From the NCBI RefSeq assembly GCF_002234615.1, contig NZ_NMQW01000034.1, forward strand, positions 62,001-126,000: DNA of 64,000 nt, written 5' to 3'. Positions 8,775 through 16,409 of this stretch are shown here, piece after piece. The position numbers and the translations under genes are program-made. The first letter of the stretch is position 1. Each line of letters starts with the position of its first letter. The notes beneath the pieces are model-generated. The model did not search any database. It was not told the DNA's origin and saw only the letters and a program-made list of their open reading frames with translations. Source of the DNA: Paenibacillus rigui (lineage in GTDB: Bacteria; Bacillota; Bacilli; Paenibacillales; NBRC-103111).

Positions 8775-8963
8775 GTGGAAACAGTAAAGTTATCGGCGAT
8801 TGTAATGAGATTGACTCCCGAGTTATATCCTTTTCTTAAGCGATCGGAGCTCGATTTTGAGATTGTACTTCGTAACGGGCTTGAAGCTTTGGAAACTGAA
8901 GACGCTATGGAAATTATTCAATACAGCATTTCTGAACATCAAAAAGACGCCTTGCTTCATTAA
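8775..8963 (+). CDS. Small soluble protein of unknown function
   Basis: This encodes about 62 residues and I do not recognise the family. It is acidic and largely alpha-helical in appearance, with a hydrophobic pattern (VKLSAIVMRLTPELYPFLKRS...EIVLRNGLEALE). In-frame starts exist at GTG 8766, ATG 8769 and GTG 8775. GAAAGG ends at 8765, so only the GTG at 8775 has normal spacing. A TATAAT box lies near 8670. The gene's own end forms the left arm of a terminator, which supports it being a real one-gene unit. Confidence 0.6.
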   Translation: METVKLSAIVMRLTPELYPFLKRSELDFEIVLRNGLEALETEDAMEIIQYSISEHQKDALLH

Positions 8964-8980
8964 GGGGCGTCTTTATTTTA
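8943..8980 (+). terminator. Terminator overlapping the end of the small gene
   Basis: AAAGACGCC pairs with GGCGTCTTT across the stop codon, followed by ATTTTA. The stem starts inside the coding sequence. Confidence 0.8.
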
Positions 8981-9082
8981 CCGTTTCCAAAAAAATGTTA
9001 TGGTTTCGTAATAATTTCGCATTAATTTTTTGATAAATACGTGGTATGATACATATGTTAACCAAAATCGGAGGTGTATTAC

Positions 9083-9334
9083 ATGGGAGCTTTATCTCCA
9101 TGGCATATTATACTAATTGCGCTCGTAGCTTTATTACTGTTCGGACCTAACAAATTACCTGAGCTCGGACGCGGTTTTGGTAAAATGTTCCGTGAATTTA
9201 AGGATGCGACAACCGGAGGCGGCAATTCTTCATCGAACGACGAAGCGGCTCCAGCGCCTAAAAAAGAGCTGAATACTGCAAGCCCTGAAGTCATCGCCCA
9301 CGATAACTCCAACGGGAACCAGACTAAACAATAA
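9083..9334 (+). CDS. tatA: Twin-arginine translocase subunit TatA
   Basis: TatA forms the protein-conducting element of the Tat export pathway for folded proteins. The 83-residue protein shows the expected layout: a short N-terminus, one membrane helix (WHIILIALVALLLF), the FGPNKLPELGR hinge, an amphipathic helix (GFGKMFREFKDAT) and a variable charged tail. GGAGGTG lies nine bases before ATG 9083. An extended -10 (TGGTATGAT) precedes it. tatC is not in the window, so this is a stand-alone tatA. Confidence 0.93.
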   Translation: MGALSPWHIILIALVALLLFGPNKLPELGRGFGKMFREFKDATTGGGNSSSNDEAAPAPKKELNTASPEVIAHDNSNGNQTKQ

Positions 9335-9339
9335 AGTTA

Positions 9340-9378
9340 AACCATCTCGCTTAAGAAAGCGGAGATGGTTTTTTTATG
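9340..9378 (+). terminator. Terminator of tatA
   Basis: AACCATCT and AGATGGTT form the stem, with an inner GCTT/AAGC pairing, followed by a run of seven T shortly after the tatA stop. Confidence 0.88.
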
Positions 9379-9579
9379 TGTTTTAGTCCTCTGTCGCTTT
9401 TGTAATCGGAATGGAATCCAATAAAGATGCGGAGGACAGCCTAAGAAATACACCGCCTGCGTGTACATAAATAAAAACGGCACCAAATATCAACAAAATG
9501 CGTCAATGTTCTCTATTAACCTATCAGCTCTTTTATTATAATGGAACATATTATTGTTGCAAGGAGAGATTGACAAAGC

Positions 9580-10773
9580 ATGGAACTCTTACTCGCTTCC
9601 TTACTTATGGTTATGGGGCAGGTGAACGCCGACCAACCGAATGTCAGCTTCGATCAGCTGGTGCAGGCTTCCCTTGATTCGAAAAATGCCGTTGTTCAAC
9701 AAACAAGTACGACCGCTTCAGGAACGGCAGGCGATGACTATTTAAAACCTGTCAACAAACAAGACCCGCAAAAGGATGCTCCCAAGGTGAAAGGTGTCTA
9801 CATGACGGCTCACAGTGCAGGGGGCTCCCGATTGAACACGCTTATGAAATTAATGGACGATACGGAGTTGAATTCGGTTGTCGTCGATATTAAGGATGAT
9901 TGGGGCTACATCACTTACAAGACGGACAATCCGGAGCTTGAAGCTATGGAAACAACACAAAAAATCATTCCCGATATGTCGAAGCTCATCTCTACCCTGC
10001 AAGAGCATCAAGTGTATCCGATTGCCCGTATTGTCGTGTTCAAGGACACCATCCTTGCCAAAAAGCATCCGGAATTATCGTTTATTAATCCCGATGGTAC
10101 GCTATGGAACAATGGTAAAGCTACACCTGACAGCTTTGTAAACCCCTACAAAAAGGAAGTATGGGATTACAATGTCAAGGTCGCCAAAGAAGCGGCTAAG
10201 GCCGGATTTAAGGAAATTCAGTTTGATTATGTACGGTTTCCGGAAGGCTTCGAGAAACGATCGGATAGCTTGAAATACGATAAAGACGAGCGGACAAGAA
10301 TTCAGGCTGTCGCTGAATTTGTGAAGTATGCCCGGGAACAGCTCGAACCCCTCGGTGTAAGAGTATCTGTCGATATATTCGGCTATGCTGCATCGGTTCC
10401 GGCAGCCGAAGGCATCGGGCAAGATTTTGAGAAAATTTCCGAGAATGTCGACGTGATTTCTCCCATGATTTACCCGAGTCATTACAGCACAGGCTGGTTT
10501 GGAGCCAAGGTTCCCGACGCCGCGCCTTATGTTACCATCAATGGAGCCATGAAAGATACTTTCAAAAAGCTTGAACCTATCGGGAATTTGAAGCCGGTGA
10601 TTCGTCCTTGGCTGCAGGATTTTACGGCCTCATGGGTTCCAGGCTATATCAAATACGGTAAACATGAGATTGAAGAGCAGATTCGTGCCTTAAAGGACAA
10701 CGGCGTCGATGAATTCCTCCTCTGGAACGCCGTCAACACGTATACACCGGATGTTGATTATAATAAATCTTAA
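9580..10773 (+). CDS. Secreted putative glycoside hydrolase (DUF4015 family)
   Basis: This 397-residue protein has a hydrophobic N-terminus ending near Ala17 that looks like a signal peptide, although it lacks the usual basic start. A TIM-barrel-like domain from about residue 65 follows (KVKGVYMTAHSAG, VVDIKDDWGYITY, FKEIQFDYVRFPEG, VDVISPMIYPSHY, DEFLLWNAVNTYTP). These match the DUF4015 (COG1306) family, annotated as a putative glycoside hydrolase; substrate and mechanism are not established. Asp residues in VVDIKDDWG and QFDYVRFPE are likely functional. A TGA three codons upstream fixes ATG 9580; AAGGAG lies 13 bases before it, an unusually long spacing. Confidence 0.85.
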   Translation: MELLLASLLMVMGQVNADQPNVSFDQLVQASLDSKNAVVQQTSTTASGTAGDDYLKPVNKQDPQKDAPKVKGVYMTAHSAGGSRLNTLMKLMDDTELNSVVVDIKDDWGYITYKTDNPELEAMETTQKIIPDMSKLISTLQEHQVYPIARIVVFKDTILAKKHPELSFINPDGTLWNNGKATPDSFVNPYKKEVWDYNVKVAKEAAKAGFKEIQFDYVRFPEGFEKRSDSLKYDKDERTRIQAVAEFVKYAREQLEPLGVRVSVDIFGYAASVPAAEGIGQDFEKISENVDVISPMIYPSHYSTGWFGAKVPDAAPYVTINGAMKDTFKKLEPIGNLKPVIRPWLQDFTASWVPGYIKYGKHEIEEQIRALKDNGVDEFLLWNAVNTYTPDVDYNKS

Positions 10774-10785
10774 ATGCTCGACAGC

Positions 10786-10831
10786 AAAAGGCTTCTCCCT
10801 CGTCAGAACTTTGACTCGGGAGAAGCCTTTT
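10786..10831. terminator. Shared terminator between the glycoside hydrolase gene and ung
   Basis: AAAAGGCTTCTCCC pairs with GGGAGAAGCCTTTT around an 18-nt loop, between two converging genes. The A and T tracts on the two sides allow use on either strand. Confidence 0.88.
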
Positions 10832-10847
10832 ACGATGCGGATACATT

Positions 10848-11543
10848 TCAGGAAGAAAGCGATACTTTTTCCAAGCTAGGGATGCACCAGTCAATCGGGC
10901 TTTCCCCCGCATGCTGCAACAATTCATTGGCCTGCGAGTATGGCTTGCTGCCGAAGAAGCCCCGGTGAGCCGACAACGGGCTCGGATGCACGGAGCGGAG
11001 AATGGCATGGCGCTTATTCGTAATGAGCTGCGCCTTCTGGTGCGCATGACTTCCCCATAGGATGAACACGACCGGCTTTTCGCGCTCATTTAAGCTCCGG
11101 ATCACCTGATCCGTAAACCGTTCCCAGCCCATCCCCTTATGGGAATTCGGTGTTGCCTCACGCACGGTAAGTACGGTATTCAGCAAAAGCACCCCCTGCT
11201 CAGCCCAATGGACCAAATGTCCGTGATTCGGAATGTCGAAGCCGAGATCGTTACGAAGCTCCTTGAACATGTTTTGCAGGGATGGCGGCGCAGGCACACC
11301 GGGCTTCACCGAAAAGCTGAGACCATGAGCCTGCCCCGGACCATGGTACGGGTCTTGGCCTAGAATGACCACCTTCGTATTCCCATAAGAAGTCAGATGA
11401 AGCGCATTGAAAATATCATGCATATCAGGATAAATGGTACGTGTTTGGTATTCTTCCTTCAGAAACTGGCGAAGCTCCCTATAGTAAGGTTGTTCAAACT
11501 CTTCCTGTAGAAGCTCCGCCCAATCGTTCTTTAATATCGACAT
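10848..11543 (-). CDS. ung: Uracil-DNA glycosylase, family 1
   Basis: Ung removes uracil from DNA to start base excision repair. The 231-residue protein has the normal length. The water-activating loop [16 protein letters not shown] (catalytic Asp in QDPYHG) lies near residues 62-77, and the minor-groove loop [13 protein letters not shown] lies near 187-199. The uracil-specificity region ([10 protein letters not shown]) is also present. The gene starts at ATG 11543 with a weak ribosome binding site. It converges with the upstream hydrolase gene. Confidence 0.97.
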   Translation of the reverse strand: MSILKNDWAELLQEEFEQPYYRELRQFLKEEYQTRTIYPDMHDIFNALHLTSYGNTKVVILGQDPYHGPGQAHGLSFSVKPGVPAPPSLQNMFKELRNDLGFDIPNHGHLVHWAEQGVLLLNTVLTVREATPNSHKGMGWERFTDQVIRSLNEREKPVVFILWGSHAHQKAQLITNKRHAILRSVHPSPLSAHRGFFGSKPYSQANELLQHAGESPIDWCIPSLEKVSLSS

Positions 11544-11573
11544 GATTCCTATTCACTCCAAAGCTTTGATTAC

Positions 11574-12125
11574 TTAATCCTGCGGCTGCTCCTCTTTGCG
11601 GAACGTACGGACCATCTGTAAGAAATAAAGAACCGTGCGCTGCACCCGATCTTTCGTTTTACTATCGGCCGGCTCTCCTTCCGGTGTAAAGGCTCTTTGC
11701 TCTCCACCAATCGAGATCCACTCCGGGCAGTTCACGCCGTGTACATTACGAACGATCGTTTGCAGCTGCTGCAGCGAGCTCACGCCTACGGCACCACCGG
11801 CAGAGCTCACGGACAACACTACTTTTCCATCGAATTGCTCAAAGCCTACATGATCCAGTGCGTTTTTCAGAACGCCGCTCGGTGCTCCGTGGTATTCAGG
11901 CGTAACCAGAACAATACCGTCAGCTTCGTTCAAGCTTTTTTTGTAAGCATTTAAATGCTCGTCACGGTGTTCCACGTCCGGGCTGTAAAAAGGAAGCGGA
12001 GCCGCATTCAGATCAATCAATGTCGCTTTCACGCCGTTGCTTTCCAAAACCTTGGCTAAATAAACAGATAATTGCGTACTTGTCGCTTGCTTGCGGTTGC
12101 TTCCGGACACTATAGTTATTCTCAT
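11574..12125 (-). CDS. NADPH-dependent FMN reductase family protein
   Basis: This 183-residue flavodoxin-fold enzyme has the phosphate loop SGSNRKQATS (residues 7-16) and the flavin ring loop TPEYHGAPSGVLKNALD typical of NADPH-dependent FMN and azo/quinone reductases. It probably reduces FMN, quinones or azo compounds in the cytoplasm; the substrate is not fixed by sequence. AAAGGAG precedes the ATG. A near-consensus promoter whose spacer is a perfect palindrome lies upstream, so tight repression by a dimeric regulator is likely. ung follows after 30 bp and may be read through. Confidence 0.88.
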   Translation of the reverse strand: MRITIVSGSNRKQATSTQLSVYLAKVLESNGVKATLIDLNAAPLPFYSPDVEHRDEHLNAYKKSLNEADGIVLVTPEYHGAPSGVLKNALDHVGFEQFDGKVVLSVSSAGGAVGVSSLQQLQTIVRNVHGVNCPEWISIGGEQRAFTPEGEPADSKTKDRVQRTVLYFLQMVRTFRKEEQPQD

Positions 12126-12159
12126 GAAAAAAACTCCTTTGACTTATCACTTTACATAC

Positions 12160-12188
12160 ATATTAGTATACAATATATACTAAGTCAA
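12160..12188 (-). promoter_or_regulatory. Promoter with embedded operator for the FMN reductase
   Basis: On the minus strand the -35 TTGACT and -10 TAATAT are 17 bp apart. A perfect 8-bp inverted repeat, TTAGTATA and TATACTAA with a 5-bp centre (12163-12183), fills the spacer and overlaps both hexamers. A dimeric repressor of the MarR or HxlR/DUF24 (YodB-like) kind would occlude polymerase here; the identity is inferred. Confidence 0.75.
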
Positions 12189-12207
12189 TATAAGGAAAAG
12201 ATTCTTT

Positions 12208-12414
12208 TTAAACTTCAGGCGCGATGACATAGCCCGAACCTTTAACCGCCCTCTTCTTCTCAATAATGCTTGCTTCAACAACCTCCGGGTTATATACAAA
12301 ATGCCGGACCAGGTGCTCCTCCAAATAATCAAAGGCTTGTTCGTCATTCTCCGCCATTACAATGACATGCGCTGTCTGTTCCTTTAGTTCAACCTCAAGC
12401 TTATACATATACAT
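12208..12414 (-). CDS. DUF3906 family small protein
   Basis: This 68-residue protein matches the DUF3906 pattern known in Bacilli: MYMYKLEVELKEQTAHVIVMAENDEQAFDYLEEHLVRHF, then a basic stretch and GYVIAPE at the end. The function is unknown. GGGAGGA lies nine or ten bases before ATG 12414. It is followed by the separately controlled FMN reductase promoter 20 bp downstream. Confidence 0.82.
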   Translation of the reverse strand: MYMYKLEVELKEQTAHVIVMAENDEQAFDYLEEHLVRHFVYNPEVVEASIIEKKRAVKGSGYVIAPEV

Positions 12415-12549
12415 TATTTGAAATCCTCCCGGGCGTTGTAGTCGTTAACATGCCACCTGTCTATCGTAACAGAAGCGAAGCCCCCTTGCATGTCTTTTCT
12501 GCTTACGGCACAATGGTCTTATCACCGTATTTGAAAGGAGTACTATGCC

Positions 12550-12987
12550 ATGCTTTCCGTCGGTCAACAAGCACCGTCCTTTGAGGCTGTGAGCACGCAA
12601 GGCCCCATCCGATTGGATGATTATTTGGGCAGGCAGCCGATTGTTCTCATTTTTTATCCAAAGGACGAGACACCGATTTGCACGAAGCAGCTCTGTAATG
12701 TACGCGATTCCAAGGCTCTTTATGCCCAGCAGGAGGCTATTGTTCTAGGGGTTAACCCCGGTTCGCTGGACGAACACCGGCAGTTTGCAGCCAAGCATCA
12801 TTACGATTTCCCACTAGTATCTGATACAGAAGAACGAATTCGCCTGCTGTATGATGTCGGTAAAATGTTTCTGCTCGGGCAGCAGCGCATCGTGTATGTC
12901 ATTAACAAGGATGGGCGAATAGCCTATGCAAGAAAGGGCAACCGTCCTACCCAGGAAATCATAGCTGCACTTCAAGAGCAGAGGTAA
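12550..12987 (+). CDS. bcp: Peroxiredoxin, BCP/PrxQ type
   Basis: This 145-residue thiol peroxidase reduces hydrogen peroxide or organic peroxides using thioredoxin. The peroxidatic cysteine lies in TPICTKQLCNVRD, and the second cysteine five residues later marks the intrahelical two-cysteine PrxQ arrangement. The thioredoxin-like fold is visible as GQQAPSFEAVS, IVLIFYPKDETP and a C-terminal FVINKDG-like strand (IVYVINKDGRIAYA). AAAGGAG lies upstream of ATG 12550. The gene converges with pfkA. Confidence 0.9.
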   Translation: MLSVGQQAPSFEAVSTQGPIRLDDYLGRQPIVLIFYPKDETPICTKQLCNVRDSKALYAQQEAIVLGVNPGSLDEHRQFAAKHHYDFPLVSDTEERIRLLYDVGKMFLLGQQRIVYVINKDGRIAYARKGNRPTQEIIAALQEQR

Positions 12988-13014
12988 TCCGGCAGAAACA
13001 ACGATGATGCAAAA

Positions 13015-13060
13015 AAACATGCAGCCCTATTCCCTTCTACCAGGCTTGGCTGCATGTTTC
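13015..13060. terminator. Shared terminator between bcp and pfkA
   Basis: AAACATGCAGCC pairs with GGCTGCATGTTT around a 21-nt loop. The T run is stronger on the minus strand, downstream of pfkA, but TTTCTTTT follows on the plus strand too. Confidence 0.88.
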
Positions 13061-13085
13061 TTTTGTATTTATATGTCCCCGAAGC

Positions 13086-14051
13086 TTATTGGGAAAGACG
13101 CTTCGCCAATTCATACAGCTCGAGGTTAAATTCTTTTTTGGAGTGAACGACTGTATCGATATCGGTAACCGTCAACTCGCCCTTAATAATACCGCAAGCC
13201 TTGCCCGAATCTCCTTCAATCAGCTTACGGACGGCAAAGTCACCCAGGTTGCTTGCCAAAATACGGTCGTTGTGCGTAGGCGCTCCGCCCCTTTGAATAT
13301 GACCCAAAACGGTCACACGCGGTTCGATTCCGTTGCGTTTCGTAATTTCATTCGCGATATCTTCGCCCTTACCCACACCTTCGGCAACAAGAACGATACT
13401 ATGGCGCTTGCCCTGCTCGAAGTTTCCTGCCATCCTTTGTGCGACTTCATCCAGGTCATAAGGCACCTCAGGCACCAGGATCGTTTCCGCACCGCTGGCC
13501 AAACCGGCATACAACGCAATGTCACCGCAATGACGCCCCATTACTTCAACGACAGAAGAACGTTCGTGCGAGCTCATCGTATCCCGCAGCTTGTTGATTG
13601 CATCTACAACGATGCTGACAGCCGTATCAAACCCGATCGTCAAATCGGTGAATGGAATATCGTTATCAATCGTACCCGGAAGCCCCATGGTTTTGATTCC
13701 GAGCTTACTCAGCTTGTTCGCCCCTTGATAGGATCCGTCGCCGCCGATAACTACAAGTCCGTCGATCCCTCTTTTACGCAGATTGTCCGCACCTAGCTGC
13801 TGACCCTCAGGCGTCATAAATTCTTTACATCGAGCCGTCTGAAGGATGGTTCCCCCACGCTGAATGATGTCACCCACACTGCGCAGATCCATTTGACGGA
13901 TATCGTCATTGATCAAACCGGCATAACCGCGCTGTACCGCATAAACTTCCAGACCATGAAACAACCCGCTGCGTACCACGGCACGAACGGCCGCATTCAT
14001 TCCTTGCGAATCTCCGCCGCTTGTGAGTACGGCTATCTTTTTAACTGACAT
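13086..14051 (-). CDS. pfkA: ATP-dependent 6-phosphofructokinase
   Basis: PfkA phosphorylates fructose 6-phosphate to fructose 1,6-bisphosphate, the committed step of glycolysis. The 321-residue protein has LTSGGDSQGMNAAVR for the N-terminal phosphate loop, GGDGSYQGA with the Gly residue that marks ATP rather than pyrophosphate use, PGTIDNDIPFTD with the catalytic Asp, and GHIQRGGAPTHNDR. GAGGAGG nine bases upstream fixes ATG 14051 and rules out the longer reading from 14069. pyk is not adjacent. The gene starts only 33 bp after the YtpB-like gene ends, with no clear terminator between, so co-transcription is possible. Confidence 0.96.
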   Translation of the reverse strand: MSVKKIAVLTSGGDSQGMNAAVRAVVRSGLFHGLEVYAVQRGYAGLINDDIRQMDLRSVGDIIQRGGTILQTARCKEFMTPEGQQLGADNLRKRGIDGLVVIGGDGSYQGANKLSKLGIKTMGLPGTIDNDIPFTDLTIGFDTAVSIVVDAINKLRDTMSSHERSSVVEVMGRHCGDIALYAGLASGAETILVPEVPYDLDEVAQRMAGNFEQGKRHSIVLVAEGVGKGEDIANEITKRNGIEPRVTVLGHIQRGGAPTHNDRILASNLGDFAVRKLIEGDSGKACGIIKGELTVTDIDTVVHSKKEFNLELYELAKRLSQ

Positions 14052-14083
14052 GTATGGCTTCCTCCTCAAAAATGGTACTGCTG

Positions 14084-15163
14084 TTACGATGTTTTACGAA
14101 CCCACATACTGTTGACAAGGAAAAACAACCGCATAAGCGGGCTCCCCTTCATCAACTCCCGCGATACCTGTTTCACTTGCTTTTGCTTGCTTACTTTAGG
14201 ATCGGACAAATAGAGCGCAAGCAGACCTTCGATAATCATGCGATGAAAAGAGGGCGTCTCCAAATGACTCGCCTTCTCCCTTGCTTCCCTGACAATCAAA
14301 GCAATCCTGTCAATCGTTTGGTCCATCCCTTGATAATAGCTGCAAAAATTCAGATCACCGCCGACCTCATCTTCCTCTTGATCGATCAAATAATCAAGCA
14401 ATATATGCAATCCGCAAATATACGGAAAATAAGCTTCATGAATGGCAGCTACGGTATCCTGCTTAAGCTTGGGATCCGCAGCCGCCAAAAACAGCATAAA
14501 CACGCCTAAGGTCGAGCCGGTTGCTGCAGCAAACTCATTCCAGCTTATGGTCGGAAAGCGGGATGCGTGAAGCTTCCACCAATTTTGCAGCGCTTCCTCT
14601 CTCAGCTCGTGGCGTATATGCTTGTACACCTGAAGATCACAGTACAACCCGACCAGCTCACGTACGTTATGCTCAACCAAAGCATAGGAAGGCAGCAGCC
14701 TCACACTGGCCTGGCACGTTTTGACCAGGTCACTCAAATAGCCTCCGTCGTCCTTCTCCGCCCGGAAGGCATAGTAGTCATGCAAAGGCTCCGCAGGATC
14801 CACTGCATCCAGCATGGACTGATGCAATCTGCGAAAGTCTTCGGGGTCCATTGAGGTGCTGCGGTCGCACAAATTGTCCAAATAATCGCTAATCGTTTGG
14901 AAAGCAACGATCAGCGGGATAAGGATATGCCGCATCGGCAAATTACCGATCGCGTACACGGCCCCACCCTGACAATGAAACTGCTTGCTGGTCATACTTG
15001 CTATCGCCTGCTTTTGCAGTTCAGGATCAGGCATGCGATCCGCCTTTGAACGCCAATACCGAAGCTGTTCACGAACCTCCGGGAGCACGTAACGGTACAC
15101 TCGCATCATCAATTGCACGGGAGTGCGGGGGACTAGTGAAGTAGGACTAGCTTCAGAGCTCAA
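14084..15163 (-). CDS. ytpB: Tetraprenyl-beta-curcumene synthase-like terpene synthase (DUF2600, YtpB)
   Basis: YtpB enzymes convert a C35 polyprenyl diphosphate to tetraprenyl-beta-curcumene, a precursor of spore-associated sesquarterpenes in Bacillus. The 359-residue protein shows the family features: LMMRVYRYVLPEV at the N-terminus, the acidic SDYLDNLCDR motif, HDYYAFRAEKDDGGYLSDLV, and a late DYLIDQEEDEVGGDLNFCSYY. TTG 15163 follows GGGGGGG with a short spacer and overlaps the end of the upstream gene by 11 nt, indicating translational coupling; ATG 15109 is an alternative. Helical class IB terpene synthases lack the DDxxD of class I enzymes, which agrees with this sequence. Confidence 0.85.
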   Translation of the reverse strand: MSSEASPTSLVPRTPVQLMMRVYRYVLPEVREQLRYWRSKADRMPDPELQKQAIASMTSKQFHCQGGAVYAIGNLPMRHILIPLIVAFQTISDYLDNLCDRSTSMDPEDFRRLHQSMLDAVDPAEPLHDYYAFRAEKDDGGYLSDLVKTCQASVRLLPSYALVEHNVRELVGLYCDLQVYKHIRHELREEALQNWWKLHASRFPTISWNEFAAATGSTLGVFMLFLAAADPKLKQDTVAAIHEAYFPYICGLHILLDYLIDQEEDEVGGDLNFCSYYQGMDQTIDRIALIVREAREKASHLETPSFHRMIIEGLLALYLSDPKVSKQKQVKQVSRELMKGSPLMRLFFLVNSMWVRKTS

Positions 15164-15788
15164 GCGATTCCCCCCCGGACTGTTGAATAGCATACTGAAG
15201 AAGCAATTTGAGTTCCGCCCATTGCAGCTCCAGCAGCAGCTCTTCCGCTGCCGCGTCGTGCGCAACGGTGACTTGATGAGCGATTGCATCAACGAACAAT
15301 AGCGAGTCCCAGGCAGACGCGCTCACAAGCCTCTCCAGCTGGGATCGCAGAGTAACGCTGCCGATTCGTTCCCCATCTCCGATTGGGAATAACGCTTTGG
15401 CTTGCTCTAGCAAGGAAGAGTGCACAGGTAAAGAACCGGCCTGACGAAACCAGTACTTCGCATTGCTGTAGTCGCCCTCCATACGGTGCATGATTCCATG
15501 CAAACAGCTCCCCAGCGGCGTATGCATATCCTGGGACAGCTCATGGGACAAATCCAGACTCTCATTCCATAAGTGAAGGACGGATTTAACAGCTTGGCCG
15601 TCATCGCCTTTACCCGAATCCGCTCCAGCTCCATCCAAAGACAGCTTCGAGATTCTAATATCGATCAAATCATCCCATTCCTCCGTCGGGTAGAGGGAGG
15701 GACGATGTTCCGCCAGCATACGACCTATTCTAGCAACGGCTTCAGTCCATGACAAAACAGCTTCACCTTCACTTCCTGTAAAACTCAT
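15153..15788 (-). CDS. Unknown protein coupled to the terpene synthase gene
   Basis: I do not recognise the function. The protein is about 211 residues from ATG 15788 (up to 221 if a TTG at 15818 is used; neither start has a clear ribosome binding site). It is mostly helical and acidic. A conspicuous central motif reads LGSCLHGIMHRMEGD followed by YSNAKYWFRQAG, with two His and a Tyr/Trp cluster that look functional. The stop codon overlaps the start region of the YtpB-like gene, so the two are translated together and the protein may act in the same lipid or terpene pathway. That link is inference. Confidence 0.7.
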   Translation of the reverse strand: MSFTGSEGEAVLSWTEAVARIGRMLAEHRPSLYPTEEWDDLIDIRISKLSLDGAGADSGKGDDGQAVKSVLHLWNESLDLSHELSQDMHTPLGSCLHGIMHRMEGDYSNAKYWFRQAGSLPVHSSLLEQAKALFPIGDGERIGSVTLRSQLERLVSASAWDSLLFVDAIAHQVTVAHDAAAEELLLELQWAELKLLLQYAIQQSGGESLEL

Positions 15789-15833
15789 AACGTATATTAT
15801 ATTACAATTATTCGACAAATCCCACTCTTAATA

Positions 15834-16151
15834 TTAATGATGGGAAGCCGATGCTGTAATATCCTGATTCACTCTGAACCACAAGTGCAATTCATTAATC
15901 GTTGCGGCCAATTCTGCAATTTCACTGTTCAGTTCACAAGAGAGCTTAAAGTTTTCCTCGACATTCAGCTGCCCTTGTTTTTTTATAATGATTTGCTCTA
16001 ATCGCTTGACTTGGTCGGGAATCGTTCCCCGTATTTCTTCCCAGCGGAGCAATATTTCAGAACGGTCTCTATCGGAATATTGTTCCCATTCCAAATCCAA
16101 CTGCGGCAGCGGAATCCCGAGACGATCGTCAATAACAAATGCCCAGGTCAT
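15834..16151 (-). CDS. Small unknown protein at the head of the ytpB cluster
   Basis: The protein has about 105 residues from ATG 16151, which sits eight bases after AAAGGTGG. It starts MTWAFVIDDRLGIPLPQLDLEWEQYS and then has a long predicted coiled or helical stretch (VKRLEQIIIKKQ...LSCELNSEIAELAATINELHLW). There are no cysteines near a metal pattern and no signal peptide. It precedes the coupled unknown gene and the terpene synthase on the same strand. I assign no function. Confidence 0.65.
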   Translation of the reverse strand: MTWAFVIDDRLGIPLPQLDLEWEQYSDRDRSEILLRWEEIRGTIPDQVKRLEQIIIKKQGQLNVEENFKLSCELNSEIAELAATINELHLWFRVNQDITASASHH

Positions 16152-16409
16152 GGTCTTAGCCACCTTTCTTCTGATAACAAAATAAGCATGAGCAGAAAAG
16201 AGCTCAGCTTCAATCCAGATCCTATAAAGATTAATGTACCATGAAGCAGTGCCTTCTGCCCAGTGGTGCGCTGCAAAATTTCTCGCTTCACAGTCCTAAG
16301 TTGTGTGCTATACTAGAACGATGATTTTGTGAAAACGGAGCGCTCGTTTCTTTGAAGCAAACCAGCCGCGTGTGCGGTAATTTTCCATGCAAATAGGAGT
16401 CATGTCATT

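Noticed and set aside
16260-16409. Possible attenuator before the MATE-like gene
   Set aside because: Only very short hairpins (CCGC/GCGG) and no U tract; a plain promoter (TTCACA-16-TATACT) explains the region.
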